A program made the position numbers and the translations under genes. Source: Toxotes chatareus (Eukaryota > Chordata > Actinopteri > Toxotidae). Taken from it: a stretch of 64,000 nt of DNA. The notes beneath the pieces were generated by a model that was not told where the DNA came from, did not search any database, and was given only the letters and a program-made list of their open reading frames with translations. The stretch is from assembly GCA_016801885.1 (NCBI GenBank), contig JAFBJY010000295.1:124001-188000 (forward strand). Reading direction: 5' to 3'. Of the stretch, positions 46,133 through 58,698 are shown piece after piece. The number at the start of each line of letters is the position of its first letter. Position 1 is the first letter of the stretch.

Positions 46133-46529
46133 TTCACTCGAGCTACTATGAAAACATTGGCGGTAACACACTCTACTAACATGTTCTAACAAACAGGAAC
46201 ATGCGTTAGCATGAATTTGGTCAGAACAAACAATAATTCCTACACATAGACATATCCATGTTACGTTTCACAAACTCTACTTAACATTTATAAAAATGAC
46301 CATAACACAAGCGAGCTCCGACCACAGAGCTTAGTACTTACCATGAGCGAAGTTCACGTCTGCAACGAAACCATGAAAAAATGTGTGTAAAATGGTGTGC
46401 GTGTGGAGTGTAATGTGATATGTGAGTGTGTGTGTGTAAAAAAAAAATCCAAAGGAATCCTTCAGTGAAAATCTCAGCAAAAAGCCTCGATCAGTGTTTG
46501 TCAGAGACAACCGCGCCAGCAATCGAAAG

Positions 46530-46583
46530 TGAAGAGTATTTATAGGGCATGTTTGGACACAAAGACCCGCCCAACCAATTAGA
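46530..46583 (-). promoter_or_regulatory. Promoter of the Helitron transcription unit
   Basis: On the minus strand: an ATTGG (inverted CCAAT, 46575-46579), a GGGCGGG box (about 46566-46572) and about 25 bases further TATAAATA (46544-46537). Spacing and direction fit transcription toward the SGNH exons from about 46505. Start site not determined. Confidence 0.55.
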
Positions 46584-46599
46584 GGGTTGCAGAGGCGGG

Positions 46600-48309
46600 G
46601 ACTAAACGGACACACGCAAACAATGAAATAAAGTTTCCAACTGAAAATATGCTATCATTTAAAAAAAAAAAAAAATTAAAACCGTAAATTTAGCGGTAAA
46701 TTTCATTTAAAGACAATTAAAAAAAGATATAGATTATTAACACCAGGAAAGACTCTCACAGTAAAATCCCAAATGTTTACATTCAAAACAATTCTAATTT
46801 TATTTCATATCTTCAACATTTCTCCTCTCATGTAAAAATCTTCCTTGTTTTATATTTACATGTGCATACAGAGAAATAAATGATAAATAAATCCTGGTCA
46901 CTCATTAGGCACAGTGTGAATCCTTAGAATCACAACAAGAACTAAACTATTAAATGAAAACATGGTGAAAAGAAAAGCGGTAACCTAAACTCAAGGCAAA
47001 AGTCAAAAACAAAAGGTCAAACTAAATCTACCAGCCAAAACTACATGTAAAAGATAAATCTAAACAAGTACACAAAGGTTAAACTAAGGTCCAACAAAGT
47101 TCACCAAGGGCAAAACAGGTGAACTAAGGGCAAAATCAACAATAGTGCCGGTGAGCCTAAAAAGAAGGGGGAGAAACACCATTAACAGAGTTCACACTGA
47201 ACAGTCACAGGCCAACTCACCACAGGATGTTAAAAACTAGTATCAAAACCCCTAACAAGCAACGCAGCACCTGGACAGCCACAGCAAGGACAGAGCAGGA
47301 GGCAAAGAGAGAGACAAAACATCACAGGTGTCTTAGATAACTTGTTCCTGATTAAGAGGAGTTAGGAGGGACTAGCTCAACGCTGCACTCAGCAGCTCCA
47401 CCTAGGGTAGGGGAGGATTCCCCACCACAGAAGGAAAGAAAAAAGAAAAACACAACACGAAACAACAAGTCACACTAACACTTTGCAACGCTCCGTCCAC
47501 TCACTCACCCACCCAGAGAGAGAGAGAGGGCACATTATGTTTACTCTAAGAGTATCATTATATACGTGTATGTTGAGACTGTTATCATTAGTAGTAGTAA
47601 CAGTAATAGTAGTATTACCTGCATTAGATGCATCACATGACATGTTCAGACTGTGATAGTTTGTTAAATCATCAGACAGATGAAAAAAGGCTCCAGCTTT
47701 GCTGCTGTCAGGTGTTGAAATGCTTCAAGGTAACTCAGCCTTCCCACAAAACTGGTTTCACTTTGCAGAGCGATTCTTATTAAACCAATGTTTAGAAAAA
47801 TCAACACATAATATTGACACCAGCAGCCCTTTGATAAACAGCTATTATGTCCAATGGAGCCTCCATATTCAATCTATTCTTCACCAGAAAGAAAATAATT
47901 CTTCATCAATCTTCAATAAAAACACTGTGGAGCTGAAATATGAATTTGATCATTTTGTCCCAGCAACATAGATGCAAAGTAGATGTTATTCATTTATCAT
48001 TCTGCTCTCAGGTGTATAACCACAGATGGTTATTATACAAACAGTCAGTTGGCTTTCTCTTCAGAGATCACCATTGGTTTTTCTTTGTTCAGACTGTTAT
48101 AACACTTCTAATTGTTTCAGCCGCAGTTATCAGACCTGCTTTCACAATTATTTCTTATATCAGGCTGTAAGAGAAACTAAGAATCTTGTAAAAGCTGCAG
48201 GCACAAGAAGTGAATAAAACAAACCTCACTGAACCTCTCTGAGGGAGCTACTGCTTTGTTTTTCCTCCACACACTCTCCACAGTGTATTCCTCTATAATC
48301 ATAGCTGTG

Positions 48310-48346
<37 letters not shown>

Positions 48347-48690
48347 GCGTGTGTGCATGTGTGTGTGTGTGTGAAGAATGTGTATTAGCATATGATGATA
48401 TGGAAATAATACTATTTAGACGTAATCCTCAGTGTTTGCTGCAGGGACCCAGAAAACTCCTCCAGCTTTTACACTGATATGGAAAGTTACCAACCACATC
48501 AAGAATAATAACACAGTTAATCCAGTGGACATTGTACTGTTCATGAAAGCAATGACTGTAGGTCAACTGAGACTGAATGAGGCAGATCACTTGATAAGTG
48601 GACATGAAGCAACTCAGGGATCCACAAAGCAACTTTTCCATTTTCATTCTTTCACTCACTTTTCCTTTAATACTTTTATTGATTGATAAA
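46600..48690. other. No gene seen
   Basis: AT-rich DNA with repeated caaac/aaggt text (46960-47150), a GA run (47514-47528) and a (GT)n tract at 48315-48372. No coding region recognised. Confidence 0.35.
48315..48372. repeat. (GT)n microsatellite
   Basis: GT dinucleotides with a few GC and CA interruptions. Confidence 0.95.
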
Positions 48691-49760
48691 TTCAATTTCA
48701 ATTCAATTCAATTTTATTTATATAGCGCCTTCCACAATCCAAATTGTCTCAAAGCGCTTTACAGAGACCCAGAGCCTGACCCCAGAGCAAGCACTTAAGG
48801 CGACAGTGGCAAGGAAAACTCCCTTTTAACAGGAAGAAACCTTGAGCAGAACCTGGCTCAGATGGGGGGACCCTCCTGCCGATGGCCGGGCTGGGTGAAA
48901 GGAGGAAAAGGAGGAAGATAGGACAGCTAGGAATGGAGGAGAGGGGGGAGAAAGACATGCAGCATAATACAGACAATGTGGGTCAGTATTTACATTACAG
49001 TTAGTGAACAGTTATTGGATAATGTGTGCTCAGCAGATTAGAATTATGAAACAGAGCACGGAGGCAAGAGCAACAGTTTGCAAAGAATATTAATCAAATA
49101 TTTATCTGTAGCAGAATGGAACATTAAACATGTTAGAAATAGATCATTGTAAACAATAAACAGCAGCAGGTGGGTGGAGCCAGGACCATAGGACATGCAG
49201 CTCCGGAGCCAGAGATACCTGCAGAAAGGTACAGAGACAGAGAGACCAGAGAGAAACAAACACAGGACTACGGGACAGAGAGGACACAGAGTTAATGACA
49301 TGTAATAAAGGCTAATAAATGTGAGAGTGGGTCTGAGGAGAGAAAGAGAAAGAAGAAGAAGTGCGCAGTAAATCATGGGATGTCCCCCAGCAGCCTAGGC
49401 CTATAGCAGCATAACTAGGGGATGATTCAGTTGCCTGAGCCAGCCCTACTAAGGGCTATATCCTTAACTGTAAACAGTGTCTATAGAGATAATTGTGACT
49501 AACTATAAGTTTAAAAAATAACTAGGACTGTAACTACAACTAATTATAAGCTTTATCAAACAAGAAGGTTTTAAGCTTCGTTTTAAAATTAGAGAGGGTG
49601 TCTGCTTCCCGAACCCAAACTGGCAGTTGGTTCCATAGGAGAGGGGCCTGATAGCTAAAGGCTCGGCCTCCCATTCTACTTTTAGAGATTTTGGGAACCA
49701 TAAGCAAACCTGCATTCTGGGAACGAAGCAATCTGTTAGGATGATATGGTACTATCAGCT
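48690..49760 (-). mobile_element. L2-like LINE 3' part
   Basis: Minus strand from 49731: LRSQNAGLLMVPKISKSRMG, GRAFSYQAPLLWNQLPVWV, SNFKTKLKTFLFDKAYN, the usual ORF2 C-terminus of fish L2-like LINEs. It is followed by 3' sequence shared with 9395-9680 (RPTLTFISLYYMSLTLCPLC) and ends in the widespread fish tail that reads, on the plus strand, attttatttatatagcgcc at about 48710. Orientation and 5' loss fit ordinary target-primed insertion. Confidence 0.85.
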
Positions 49761-49994
49761 CTTTGAGGTGGATATGATGTCAGACTTAAATTGTCTGAGA
49801 CTGGAGATAATGTTTGTCGTCACAACACTGTAGACTTATTTAAATAGAAATGATTTGTGGCTGAGACAGAATGAAATCCCCTGTAACAATTTATAAACCT
49901 ACATCAGAGAAGAAGGAAGGAAGGTTTGTGCTTTTACCTTCAGGCAGACAAAAGTTTAGGTTGACTCTTTTCTCTCTTTCAGTTTTTCTCTGTG

Positions 49995-52900
49995 TCTTTC
50001 TCTCTCTTTCACTGTGCATGCTCTTTGATTCTCTCTCCATTTCTCCTTAAATGTGGAAGTAAATGAAATGATTAGGACAGAGCCTGTTGCTGGTCACAGA
50101 CCAATAACACCTGTAGATGGAGGAAACCATTTCCCTGCAGCAGATCAGCAATTTCTCCTGAAACAGGCAGAAAATGAAAGACAGAAAACAGCATTTCCTT
50201 TCTCTTTCTGTGAGACTTGAAATACCAGGTGATCATTTCATTTTCAGCTCAATACAAACTGCAAAGATTTACCAGGAAGGGAGCAACTTTGAGGAGGAAC
50301 TCAAGGAAAATCAAGAAAGAGAAAGAAACATTCCCACAGAAAACAGCAGAACTGAGTGTCTCATAATCCATCAGTCTGTAATGATGAAATATGTCCACAG
50401 AAAGATGAAGTACATGAAGGATGGACAGTATTTCAGAAATCATGGATCTCCAAGATTTGAGAACCTCTGCTATGCTCTTACTCCTAACAATCACCATCAA
50501 AGCCATAAAGACAAGATGTCCCAAAGGTAAAAAGTGAAGCATGAAAACAAAACCTGAGCAGCTCATTAGTTACACTTCACTTACACTGGAGATCCTGCAT
50601 CAGAGCATGGAGCATCTCTAAGTGAAGAGAACAAACTGTCCATACAGAAACAGATACATGTATTAAACCAATATATTCTAAGACACGTTCAGATGGACTG
50701 AAGTGGTCCAACATGTCTGAATCTGGTTCATGTCCATGACTCATTTCTCATAGCTGTGTTCTTCTCCAGATGTGCCAGTTGTGTTGATGAGCTGACAGGT
50801 GTTTCTTTGATAAACATCATTGCATCCTGAACATATTTGGTGTTGTACAAACCTAATGACCAAACCTGGAATTTCCATCTTAATGTGTAAAGTCTGCTCG
50901 TTGGCTCAGTAGAACTGAAGGTGTTTTAGAAAAGTGGAAATAAGATGCAGTTCTGCAGCTAAACAGAGGTTTAGCAAAGATCATAGTCTGGTTTAATACA
51001 GAAAGAGTTCACAGTGACTTCAGACACAGCAGCTGTCTGACTACATTACAAGGTGAATGGAAATGATAACAGAAGCCCAGAAGTGTGAACTCTGGGAGCA
51101 AAGATCCTGGAGCGACTTTAACACTTGAGCTGTATGTGGATTTGTTCAGTTACTCAAATCAACACATAAGGATAAAGTAAGAATAACAGAATAAATGGCT
51201 CATGAATTTGAAAAATTTGCTTCACATTAATCAGTCACAGATTTTCAATCTCCTCAGTTCAACATCCAGTGAACAGCAGATGTGTGGTGTCTTCTGTTTA
51301 TGAACTAGAGTACAACTATGACACATGCTCATGTTCACACACAGTTTCAAAGGTTATGTATGTAACCACTGTTCATACACACATTAGTCAACTATAACTG
51401 ACACATGATCAAATGTTAGATTGACTTTATGAGTAGTTTCATCATGTTGAGAATATTACAGCCAGTCAAACATCTGGCTAAGTGGGATTAGATGATACCA
51501 TGGATGTAGCAGGTTGGAATTAGACTGGTGTTAAACAATATGAGCCAATGAACACAAGTGGTTTGTGTTTTGAATGATTTCATTATTTACTTGTGCCGAG
51601 CAAATGAGGACTGATTGGAAACATCCACTCTGAGGAAACGTTTCAGTGCAGGCAGAGGTCAAGTTCATCTGATAGGCAGTGAAAACGGAGCTCAGTGAGG
51701 TTTGATCTCCAGCAGCTGTGGATGCAGCACAAGCTGAACAAGTTTAATAGACTGGCTTTGTAATGTTTCTGTGCAAATGCATCACAAATGAAGAAACAGT
51801 CAGAAGAGTGAATGATGAATGAAGGGATGTTACGCTGCCTTTTCATCGTTACCAGTTACAATAACTAGGTAGAAAAAATCATTGAACTCACTGTGCTGCT
51901 CAAAGGCTACTGACAATTACCAGCAACTATTAAGGTGGAATGTTTTCTTGCATGTTACTCAATGCATGAGTTGACGTGGTGAACCAATCAATACACCTTA
52001 AATGTTGATATGACAAATATGGCCATTGGATTTATTGGCTCTCTCAGACTTTAGTAATGATTGTATAATAAATATACAGTAATGAACATAATGTATGTAA
52101 CTTTCAACTGGATCATGCAAACTGCAGATGTTGTGTGTTTTCACTTGGGAAACACCTTTGGTAAACAGGTAAACCTGACTGATGATGTGTCCTTTTCCCA
52201 AAGCTCATTACAGCTCCACTGAATCATCTGCAGATGAACTGTGTTTGATTTAAAAGCAGAGAAGAAAACTCAGACAGCACAAGTACAAAGCAGGAAATTG
52301 GATGATTTCTTCATTTATCTTTTTTTAGTTACCTTGTAAATGTGGAGATACTGAAGCCTCCGTAATGTTTGATGCCTGAACAGAGGATATTTTCTTTTTA
52401 TTTCCCCTCCTGGGTTGACTTTCATGAAGCCTCTCAGCTGGCCTTGTTAGAGGATGACAGAGTGGGTGGAACGCTGAGTTACTGTACCTGTGTGATTACA
52501 ACGACACTCAGCAGGGGTTGATCACTCACAGAGTCAAATAAGTAGCAGGGTGAATGATCCACACAGCAGAGACTTGGTCTGAGCTCAGTTCAGGTCTCAG
52601 AGGCAAATGCTGGAATAATCACTAAATATAACTTTGTCACTGTGTTTAAGACGTCACAGGTAAATCTTTGTATTTCTGGCCTTCAAATAAATTTTGGATG
52701 TAAGTGGGAAAATGTTCAGCTCATGTTGTGACAGTTGGTCTGTAAAGCTCTGATGATCCAGTGTTTACACTGTGATAAAAGCAGATTTCATTTGGGGCAG
52801 TTCATTTCTCTCTGTCTCTGACGATGCTGGGATTGAAAACAACACTTTGCTTATTCATGGATCAAAGACAAAATAATTGAGGGAGAAGATGAAGAAACAA

Positions 52901-53495
52901 TGTAACTACAGAAAGCAAGAGTTCAACAAACAGCATCAGCAAACGAAGGTGAGAAACAGGAAACACATCTGTAACCTACACATCTGTCCTCAATGACTCT
53001 GCATCAGTTTGTCTCAGGATGGACAATCCTGAGACATCACTCCTCCTGCCATCAGGCATCTCATCTTAAAACAACCCGCTACAGTCAATGTCAGTCTGTT
53101 TATATTGAACTGTTTTTATCCCAAAGCTTAACTGAGGCTGCAGAGGCTCATTTTGTGTTGAGACGTACTCACACGTTCATTCAGAATCATCAGGCTGGTG
53201 AAGTTGTGCCAATGACAGCAACAATCCAATCAATATCTACTGAAGTCAGCTGCAGATAGATGGAGCCATACTTGTCCTTCAGCTTTACATCGGTCTGTGG
53301 ACAGTAAACAGGCGTCTTTTGGATGTGGATCAGCATCATGGACAGAGACAGTGCAGCACCAAAGCACAGACATGGTTCGGCTGATGGTTTCACTAAAGAC
53401 ACTGTTTTAATCACACGAGTGAAACCACAAGAACAAAGTGGTTGTATCTCCAAACACAGCTGATATTTTGGTTCATGTATGTGCAGCAGAAAAAG
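49995..53495. repeat. Right arm of the large inverted duplication (partner 2768-8790)
   Basis: Reverse complement of the left arm. It lacks the hAT element: around 51130-51230 an uninterrupted ~100-base stretch stands where the left arm holds TA repeats plus transposon. Differences include a segment at about 51290-51410 (extra text after tgtttatgaactagag) and 51570-51900, which the left arm lacks. No gene recognised. Confidence 0.8.
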
Positions 53496-55458
53496 AGCAA
53501 ACAGCTAAAGACAGAGTTAGAACTGAGCAGGCTGATGTGTGTAGAGTTGTGTGTTCAACTTGCTGCAACAAGTTTTCATTCAAAATATATTATTTCACTG
53601 AGAAGGAATTTTCTCTTCCACAACAACAGATGTGAGGCTGTTGATGGATGTTGTGTTTCATGAGTTTGTTGAGTTTGTTTCTCATCACGCAACTTTATAA
53701 TATATTATAACATCATATTATAGATTTTTTGCACCTTATTTTAATTCAAAGGCAAGACACACAAGATGCATAAAGAATAAGGAAGAATACTTTCATTAAA
53801 CAACAGGCTGGTTCTGTTAGAGTAAAATGTCTGTGGATATAATTTGCTTCAGTCGTCTCCTCTCTGCTGAGATCTGGGGACACAGAGACAAAGCTTGAGC
53901 AGAGTCTAGTAATGCAGTAATATGAGCAGTGAGTCAGTCACACATGTTGTGAACAAACATTACTGTCTAAAAGAGTTCTGTTATAGTCCTGTTACTGTTA
54001 CAGTCACTATCAGACATGAACACAAAGCAGAATCATTTCACGTCTCAGACCTGATCACACTCTCATCTTATTAACAAGCTCTGTTTGCCTCCTCACCCTT
54101 TTCTATATTTCCCAGAGGCAGGATGACATGTTGGTAATATTCTAAAGAGCTGATGGAAATAAAAACCACAGTAAATCCAGTGAATCAAACACTTTGTCTT
54201 TAAAAGTGTCTCTAAGTGTTGAGCATTGTTTTAGTGTCCTTTTGTTTTATCTGCACCAACGTTACAAAATGAATGATGAGACTAAAGCAGCCAATAGAAT
54301 TTACAGCACAGAGAAACAACAGGACACAGGCCAATAAAAAGACAATAGAAGTTTAAACAAGTGAATAAATAAAACAATATGACATATTACTGCTACTACT
54401 ACTACTACTACTAATAATAATAATAATAATAACAATCAAAACACTGTTGCTGGTATTACAACTCCAGCTCCAGGAGCTTTAAGTCCACATCTGCCTGAAG
54501 GTGGTGATTTAACTCAAACAGCCACATCAGCACAAATTAATGAACAATATTCTGTAAAAACACCAAACAATTCTTCACTTCAAGAAAACAATGGAATCAA
54601 ATCAAAAGAATGAACAACATGAACGTGAAAAGTGAACACATCATGTCTAATTTCTTCAGAATGAGCCATGGATGGTTTCACTTCACCTCTCTAACATCTG
54701 ATCTGGTAGAAGGAGCAGAAAGCAGCAGCCTTGTGGTCTTCAGCCTGCTCTAATGTTTGAGATGCTCATTACTACACTTTATCCATGTAAAAGCAACAAC
54801 ACACTGATTAACAGCTAAGAACATGTCTGTCACTTTTTACTTAGAGAAAAGGAGCAAGAAATGAAGGAGCAGGTGTTAGAAGAAGAGAAACAGAAGAGGG
54901 AGACGATGAACAATCACTGTTACTGACATTAACATTAACAGACGTCTGTAAGTGCAAAAAAAAAAAAACTGCTCTCTCACTACTTTAACAGAAATGCAGT
55001 CTTTATAGTTACTACACTAATTATTGTATCTCATCTGTGCACAGAAAACAATTCATCAATGATGCATGATTTTGAAGATTTATTATTGAATTTTTAAATG
55101 ACAGTTTACCATCTGTTTTCTGTTTTAGCTCAATATAAATGAGACATTTATGATTACAAATCAATTCAGGATCAGCTTTAGGAGAACATGGGGAGATATG
55201 AGAGGACAGGACCAATATAGACTTGGACTCAGCTTCAACTGGCCCTTAGCTGGGTCTACAGCCTGGCCTGAAAAATCCACATCAAAAGGAAACAGCAAAG
55301 GACGACAAAGGACTGAGCTTTATCCACCTGCCCACATCAAACATTATCATTAACAGGAGTCTTAACACTGGAAGCAATAGCAGAAAATGTTTGGTTTGCA
55401 CTGGCAGTAACATCACCCACCTCTTATACAGATTGGAAATGATCAGTAAACCATGAGA
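53496..55458. other. No gene seen
   Basis: AT-rich DNA with a (TAC)n(TAA)n tract at 54388-54432 and an A-run at 54957-54968. A patch at 55316-55365 repeats text from 37390-37440. Confidence 0.35.
54388..54432. repeat. (CTA)n(TAA)n microsatellite
   Basis: Trinucleotide run ctactacta… changing to ataataata. Confidence 0.95.
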
Positions 55459-55534
55459 TCAGGCTGAAATCTCAAAGTACAAACTATAAACACAAACCAT
55501 AATGTCTGGTAGACAAGTAGAGCAACCATAAGAA

Positions 55535-55783
55535 GTGATCTGGACTTTCCTGTAGTTTCCTCTTGTCCTTGTAACAGCAGTAGCTCCTCCCTTCCTTGTC
55601 AATAATTGTGCAGAAATATCTGAGTGGTTCTTTCTTCCTAAATCATAAGCAAGTCCTGTCCAGTCCAACTGTTTCTGCTCCTGTTTGACTTCTGAACTTG
55701 TCTCTGGCTGTGTGTCCACTTACTGCAGCCTGTGACATCAGACTGTAGAATGTTGATACATCAAAGGTATCAAAGGACAAACA
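55535..55783 (-). repeat. Conserved module, copy C (truncated)
   Basis: Minus strand, frame from GTG at 55719: DTQPETSSEVKQEQKQ, LDWTGLAYDLGRKNHSD, ISAQLLTRKGGATAVTR, RGNYRKVQI. It has H to Y and K to N changes, and similarity stops at QI, before the donor seen in other copies. It is preceded by CA and GATA repeats; a short second piece of the leader (tcaaaggcatcaaaggacaa) lies at 55860-55880. Confidence 0.7.
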
Positions 55784-55797
55784 CACACACAAACAGA

Positions 55798-55822
55798 TAG
55801 ATAGATAGATAGACAGATAGAT
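55798..55822. repeat. (GATA)n microsatellite
   Basis: gatagatagata run with one gaca unit, next to module copy C. Confidence 0.9.
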
Positions 55823-56189
55823 GACACTGCACACCATCAACATGAGCAGAGATGGAAACATCAAAGGCATCAAAGGACAAACACACTCACACACACACAC
55901 ATGCTGGTACTTATGTTGACCTTCTGTCAAGCGCTAATGGTCCAAGATCTCAGGAGATTGCTGAAAAGCAATGCATTGCCGACATGCTACCACACAAAGG
56001 CATTTATACGCCATTGTAAAGCCACGCCCACAGGCGAGAGCACAAACTGCATCAGCCAATCATCATTCCACTCACTTTCTTCTGACCCTTCTCCGAAATT
56101 CCCAGTGGGTGAACTTTGAATTTCCTGAATTCCTGAATTATTTTACTGATTGTGAGAATGATTTCGGCATCCAACAATACAAAGTCACA

Positions 56190-56640
56190 TTAGTTCATCA
56201 GAGTTCTCACTCTTTGTACTAAATTCATGTACAAAACGTACCTCAACTGGCCCCTCTCAATGTGGAGGAGCAGCGGCGACTCAAGCTCCTCCCGGATGAC
56301 TGAGCTCCTCACCCTATCCCTAAGGGAGTGCCCAGCCACCCTGCGGAGGAAACTCATCTTGGCCGCTTGTATCCGAGATCTTGTCCTTTCGGTCATGACC
56401 CAAAGCTCATGTCCATAGGTGAGAGTAGGAACGTAGATCGACGGTAAATTCTTCACCACAACGGACGGTACGCATCGACCACATTACTGCAGAAGCTGCA
56501 CCGATCCGCCTGTCAATCTCACGCTCCGTCCTTCACCCACTCGTGAACAAGACCCCAAGATACTTAAACTCCTCCACTTGAGGAAGGAACTCTCCTCCAA
56601 GCTGGAGAGGTTTCATAAACCACATGGTGAAACTCACTCA
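56190..56640 (-). mobile_element. LINE ORF2 C-terminal fragment
   Basis: Minus strand: VEEFKYLGVLFTS, EREIDRRIGAASAVMWSM, then after a short loss SIYVPTLTYGHELWVMTERT, RSRIQAAKMSFLRRVAG, SLRDRVRSSVIREELE, LLLHIERGQLR. This is the familiar end of a fish LINE reverse transcriptase of a family different from the L2-like ones above. There is a stop near 56540 and one frame change. Confidence 0.85.
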
Positions 56641-56659
56641 TACTCTCACATACCAAAGA

Positions 56660-57080
56660 CTGCCTGACTTAACTTTAACCTACCTTCACAATGCAGCCCT
56701 GAAAAAAAAAAAAGTCACATTGTACATTGATGCTTTGTGCATAAAAATATGTGATTAAAAGAGTGTCTGCTCTGTCTACAAACATGTGGACGCACTCCTA
56801 ACACAACTCAGCCAACCTATTGTCTATGCAGTTTGAATACTTGCCAGATAAAATACACACCTCTACATGTAAATTCACTCACACAAACACTTCATCTTTA
56901 CACAAGATAACCACCAACCTGTAACTTTCACTTATTCAAATACATTCTCAACAGACCCTGACCTGACCCATTTCCTCTCACATTCTCTACTCTGACCAAA
57001 CTCTGCATTTTCACACACTAAAAAACAAACACCATGAAGGGAGGAGTCACTCCATGTTTAAAATCAAATCATTCCATTAT
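56660..57080. other. No gene seen
   Basis: AT-rich unique-looking sequence with an A-run at 56702-56712. Confidence 0.35.
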
Positions 57081-57277
57081 TATTTGATGATCTCTACCTG
57101 TTAAACCTCAAAAGCAGCTCTGCAGTGTTTCCATCTGTGTTCATGTTGCTGTTTGAGGGTTAAGACTTGGTTTCAGGGTTAGAATTGGGTTTTGGTTAGG
57201 GTTAGGGTAAGGGCTAGGGAATGCATTATGTAAGCAAGTATCCTCACAAAGACATAAGTATGTGTGTGAATGTGTGT
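57080..57277 (+). repeat. Leader repeat of module copy D with TTAGGG-like stretch
   Basis: Matches 62620-62832 in the same orientation (ctgcagtgtttccatctgtg, gagggttaagacttggtttc, ctagggaatgcattatgt). It includes ggttagggttagggtaaggg at 57196-57215, two telomere-like units only. The same text in copy E is less perfect. Confidence 0.8.
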
Positions 57278-58020
57278 GTTTGTCCTTTGATGCTTTTGAT
57301 GTATCAACATTCTACAGTCTGATGTCACAGGCTGCAGTAAGTGGACACACAGCCAGAGACAAGTTCAGAAGTCAAACAGGAGCAGAAACAGTTGGACTGG
57401 ACAGGACTTGCTCATGATTTAGGAAGAAAGAAGCACTCAGATATTTCTGTACAATTATTGACAAGGAAGGGAGGAGCTACTGCTGTTACAAGGACAAGAG
57501 GAAACTACAGGAAAGTCCAGATCAGCTCCAAGGTTTTCAGTAAGTCAGTACATGTTAGTAGTTCATGTCAGTGTCTAGAAGTTAATTTTTTGAAATGTTT
57601 TGTCCAAATGATATGTTTGTGAAATTGGGACAAGTAATCATACCCACAACTGTGAGATATTCTCATGGTTGCTCAACTTCTTAACTTTGTTTTGGTGTGA
57701 TGCTCTGTAGTTTGTGTTAAAGGAAAGGATTTCTAGGAAGTCTGTACTGTCTGCAACAAGATCCTTTCTAAAGAAATTCTAATGGAAATGATGGAGCATA
57801 AAATCCACAGTCCCTGTCCTGTGGAAAAGTTGACTTCCCAGAGTTGAAAAGAAACAAACATGAGGCTTCAACAGTCTGAGTAGATCAAGTTTCTATCTTC
57901 CAGGTATTTTTAGTCCAAAATTCTCCTCTTTGTGTTTCTACACCTAATGTTTCCTTTCAAAGCTGTGGTGGAGAGATGGAAACACAGAGAGGAAATTCTG
58001 TACTAATAGATAAAAATTTT
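57278..58020 (+). repeat. Conserved module, copy D (frame intact)
   Basis: Frame from GTG at 57341: DTQPETSSEVKQEQKQ, LDWTGLAHDLGRKKHSD, ISVQLLTRKGGATAVTR, RGNYRKVQISSKVF, then GTAAGT at 57541. TAA stands directly before GTG, so translation from this exon alone would need a splice acceptor inside (candidates gatgtcacag and ggctgcag). Similarity to copy A continues through the 3' flank. Family unknown to me. Confidence 0.75.
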
Positions 58021-58664
58021 GAAGATACTCTGCCACTTTAGACTCTCAGCTCTGATTCTTGTTTTCTGCTCCATGCAGCTCATCTACAGGACTGTATTAA
58101 GTCCTAGTTGTTGAAGGATCTTAATTATTAAGCAGTGAAACTATTTCATATGAGGAAATGGTGCATTCATTCTTTGAAATGTTTCCTTTCTTCTGTTTCC
58201 TTGTCTTTTGATGATGGTCACTAAGCTCCAAATCTTGTAGCTGTTCAGAATTCAGCCTCAGTCAGTGTGAGAGAGCTGATATGTTTAAAGGTTCATAGAC
58301 TGAAAAGGTTCTGAGAAGTTCTCTTGAAAAATGGATCCTAAATTTAACTTTGAGGAATTTAATTGTGTGCCTGCTCCAAATGCTATGCTAGGTCTATGTG
58401 GAGCAGCTTGTGTGAGACATTATGTTTCTGTTTTCTATGAAACTATGAATATTATTAGCTGACTGGATGCATAGAACACAAGAGAGATTTGTTTGTGCAG
58501 CTAGATGAGACCTTAATGTGTCGACTAACCCTTATTTTAAGATGCACACACACTTTGTTCTGCAAGTAGTTATAGTTTGTTATGTCAGAGCAGCATCAGG
58601 TAAAACAATGAAGAATGATCAATACAGATCCTGATTTGTTGTAAGTCCTATATTCTCCATGATG

Positions 58665-58698
<34 letters not shown>

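Larger units (their letters stand above)
41372..46583 (-). mobile_element. Helitron with SGNH, OTU, Rep and helicase parts, decayed
   Basis: From the right: promoter-like sequence, SGNH-hydrolase-like exons (45369-44417), an OTU-protease-like motif (about 44320-44370), a Helitron Rep with HUH motif (about 43735-43795) and a PIF1-type helicase (42180-41372). Order and strand agree with one rolling-circle transposon. The left end is truncated inside the helicase. I did not find a CTRR 3' terminus or a TC 5' terminus, so outer borders are approximate. Confidence 0.75.

Noticed and set aside
45923..46189. Plus-strand ORF rich in His/Thr
   Set aside because: It is a translation of the CT/CA microsatellite.
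48256..48477. Plus-strand Cys/Val ORF
   Set aside because: Driven by the GT repeat; no conserved feature.
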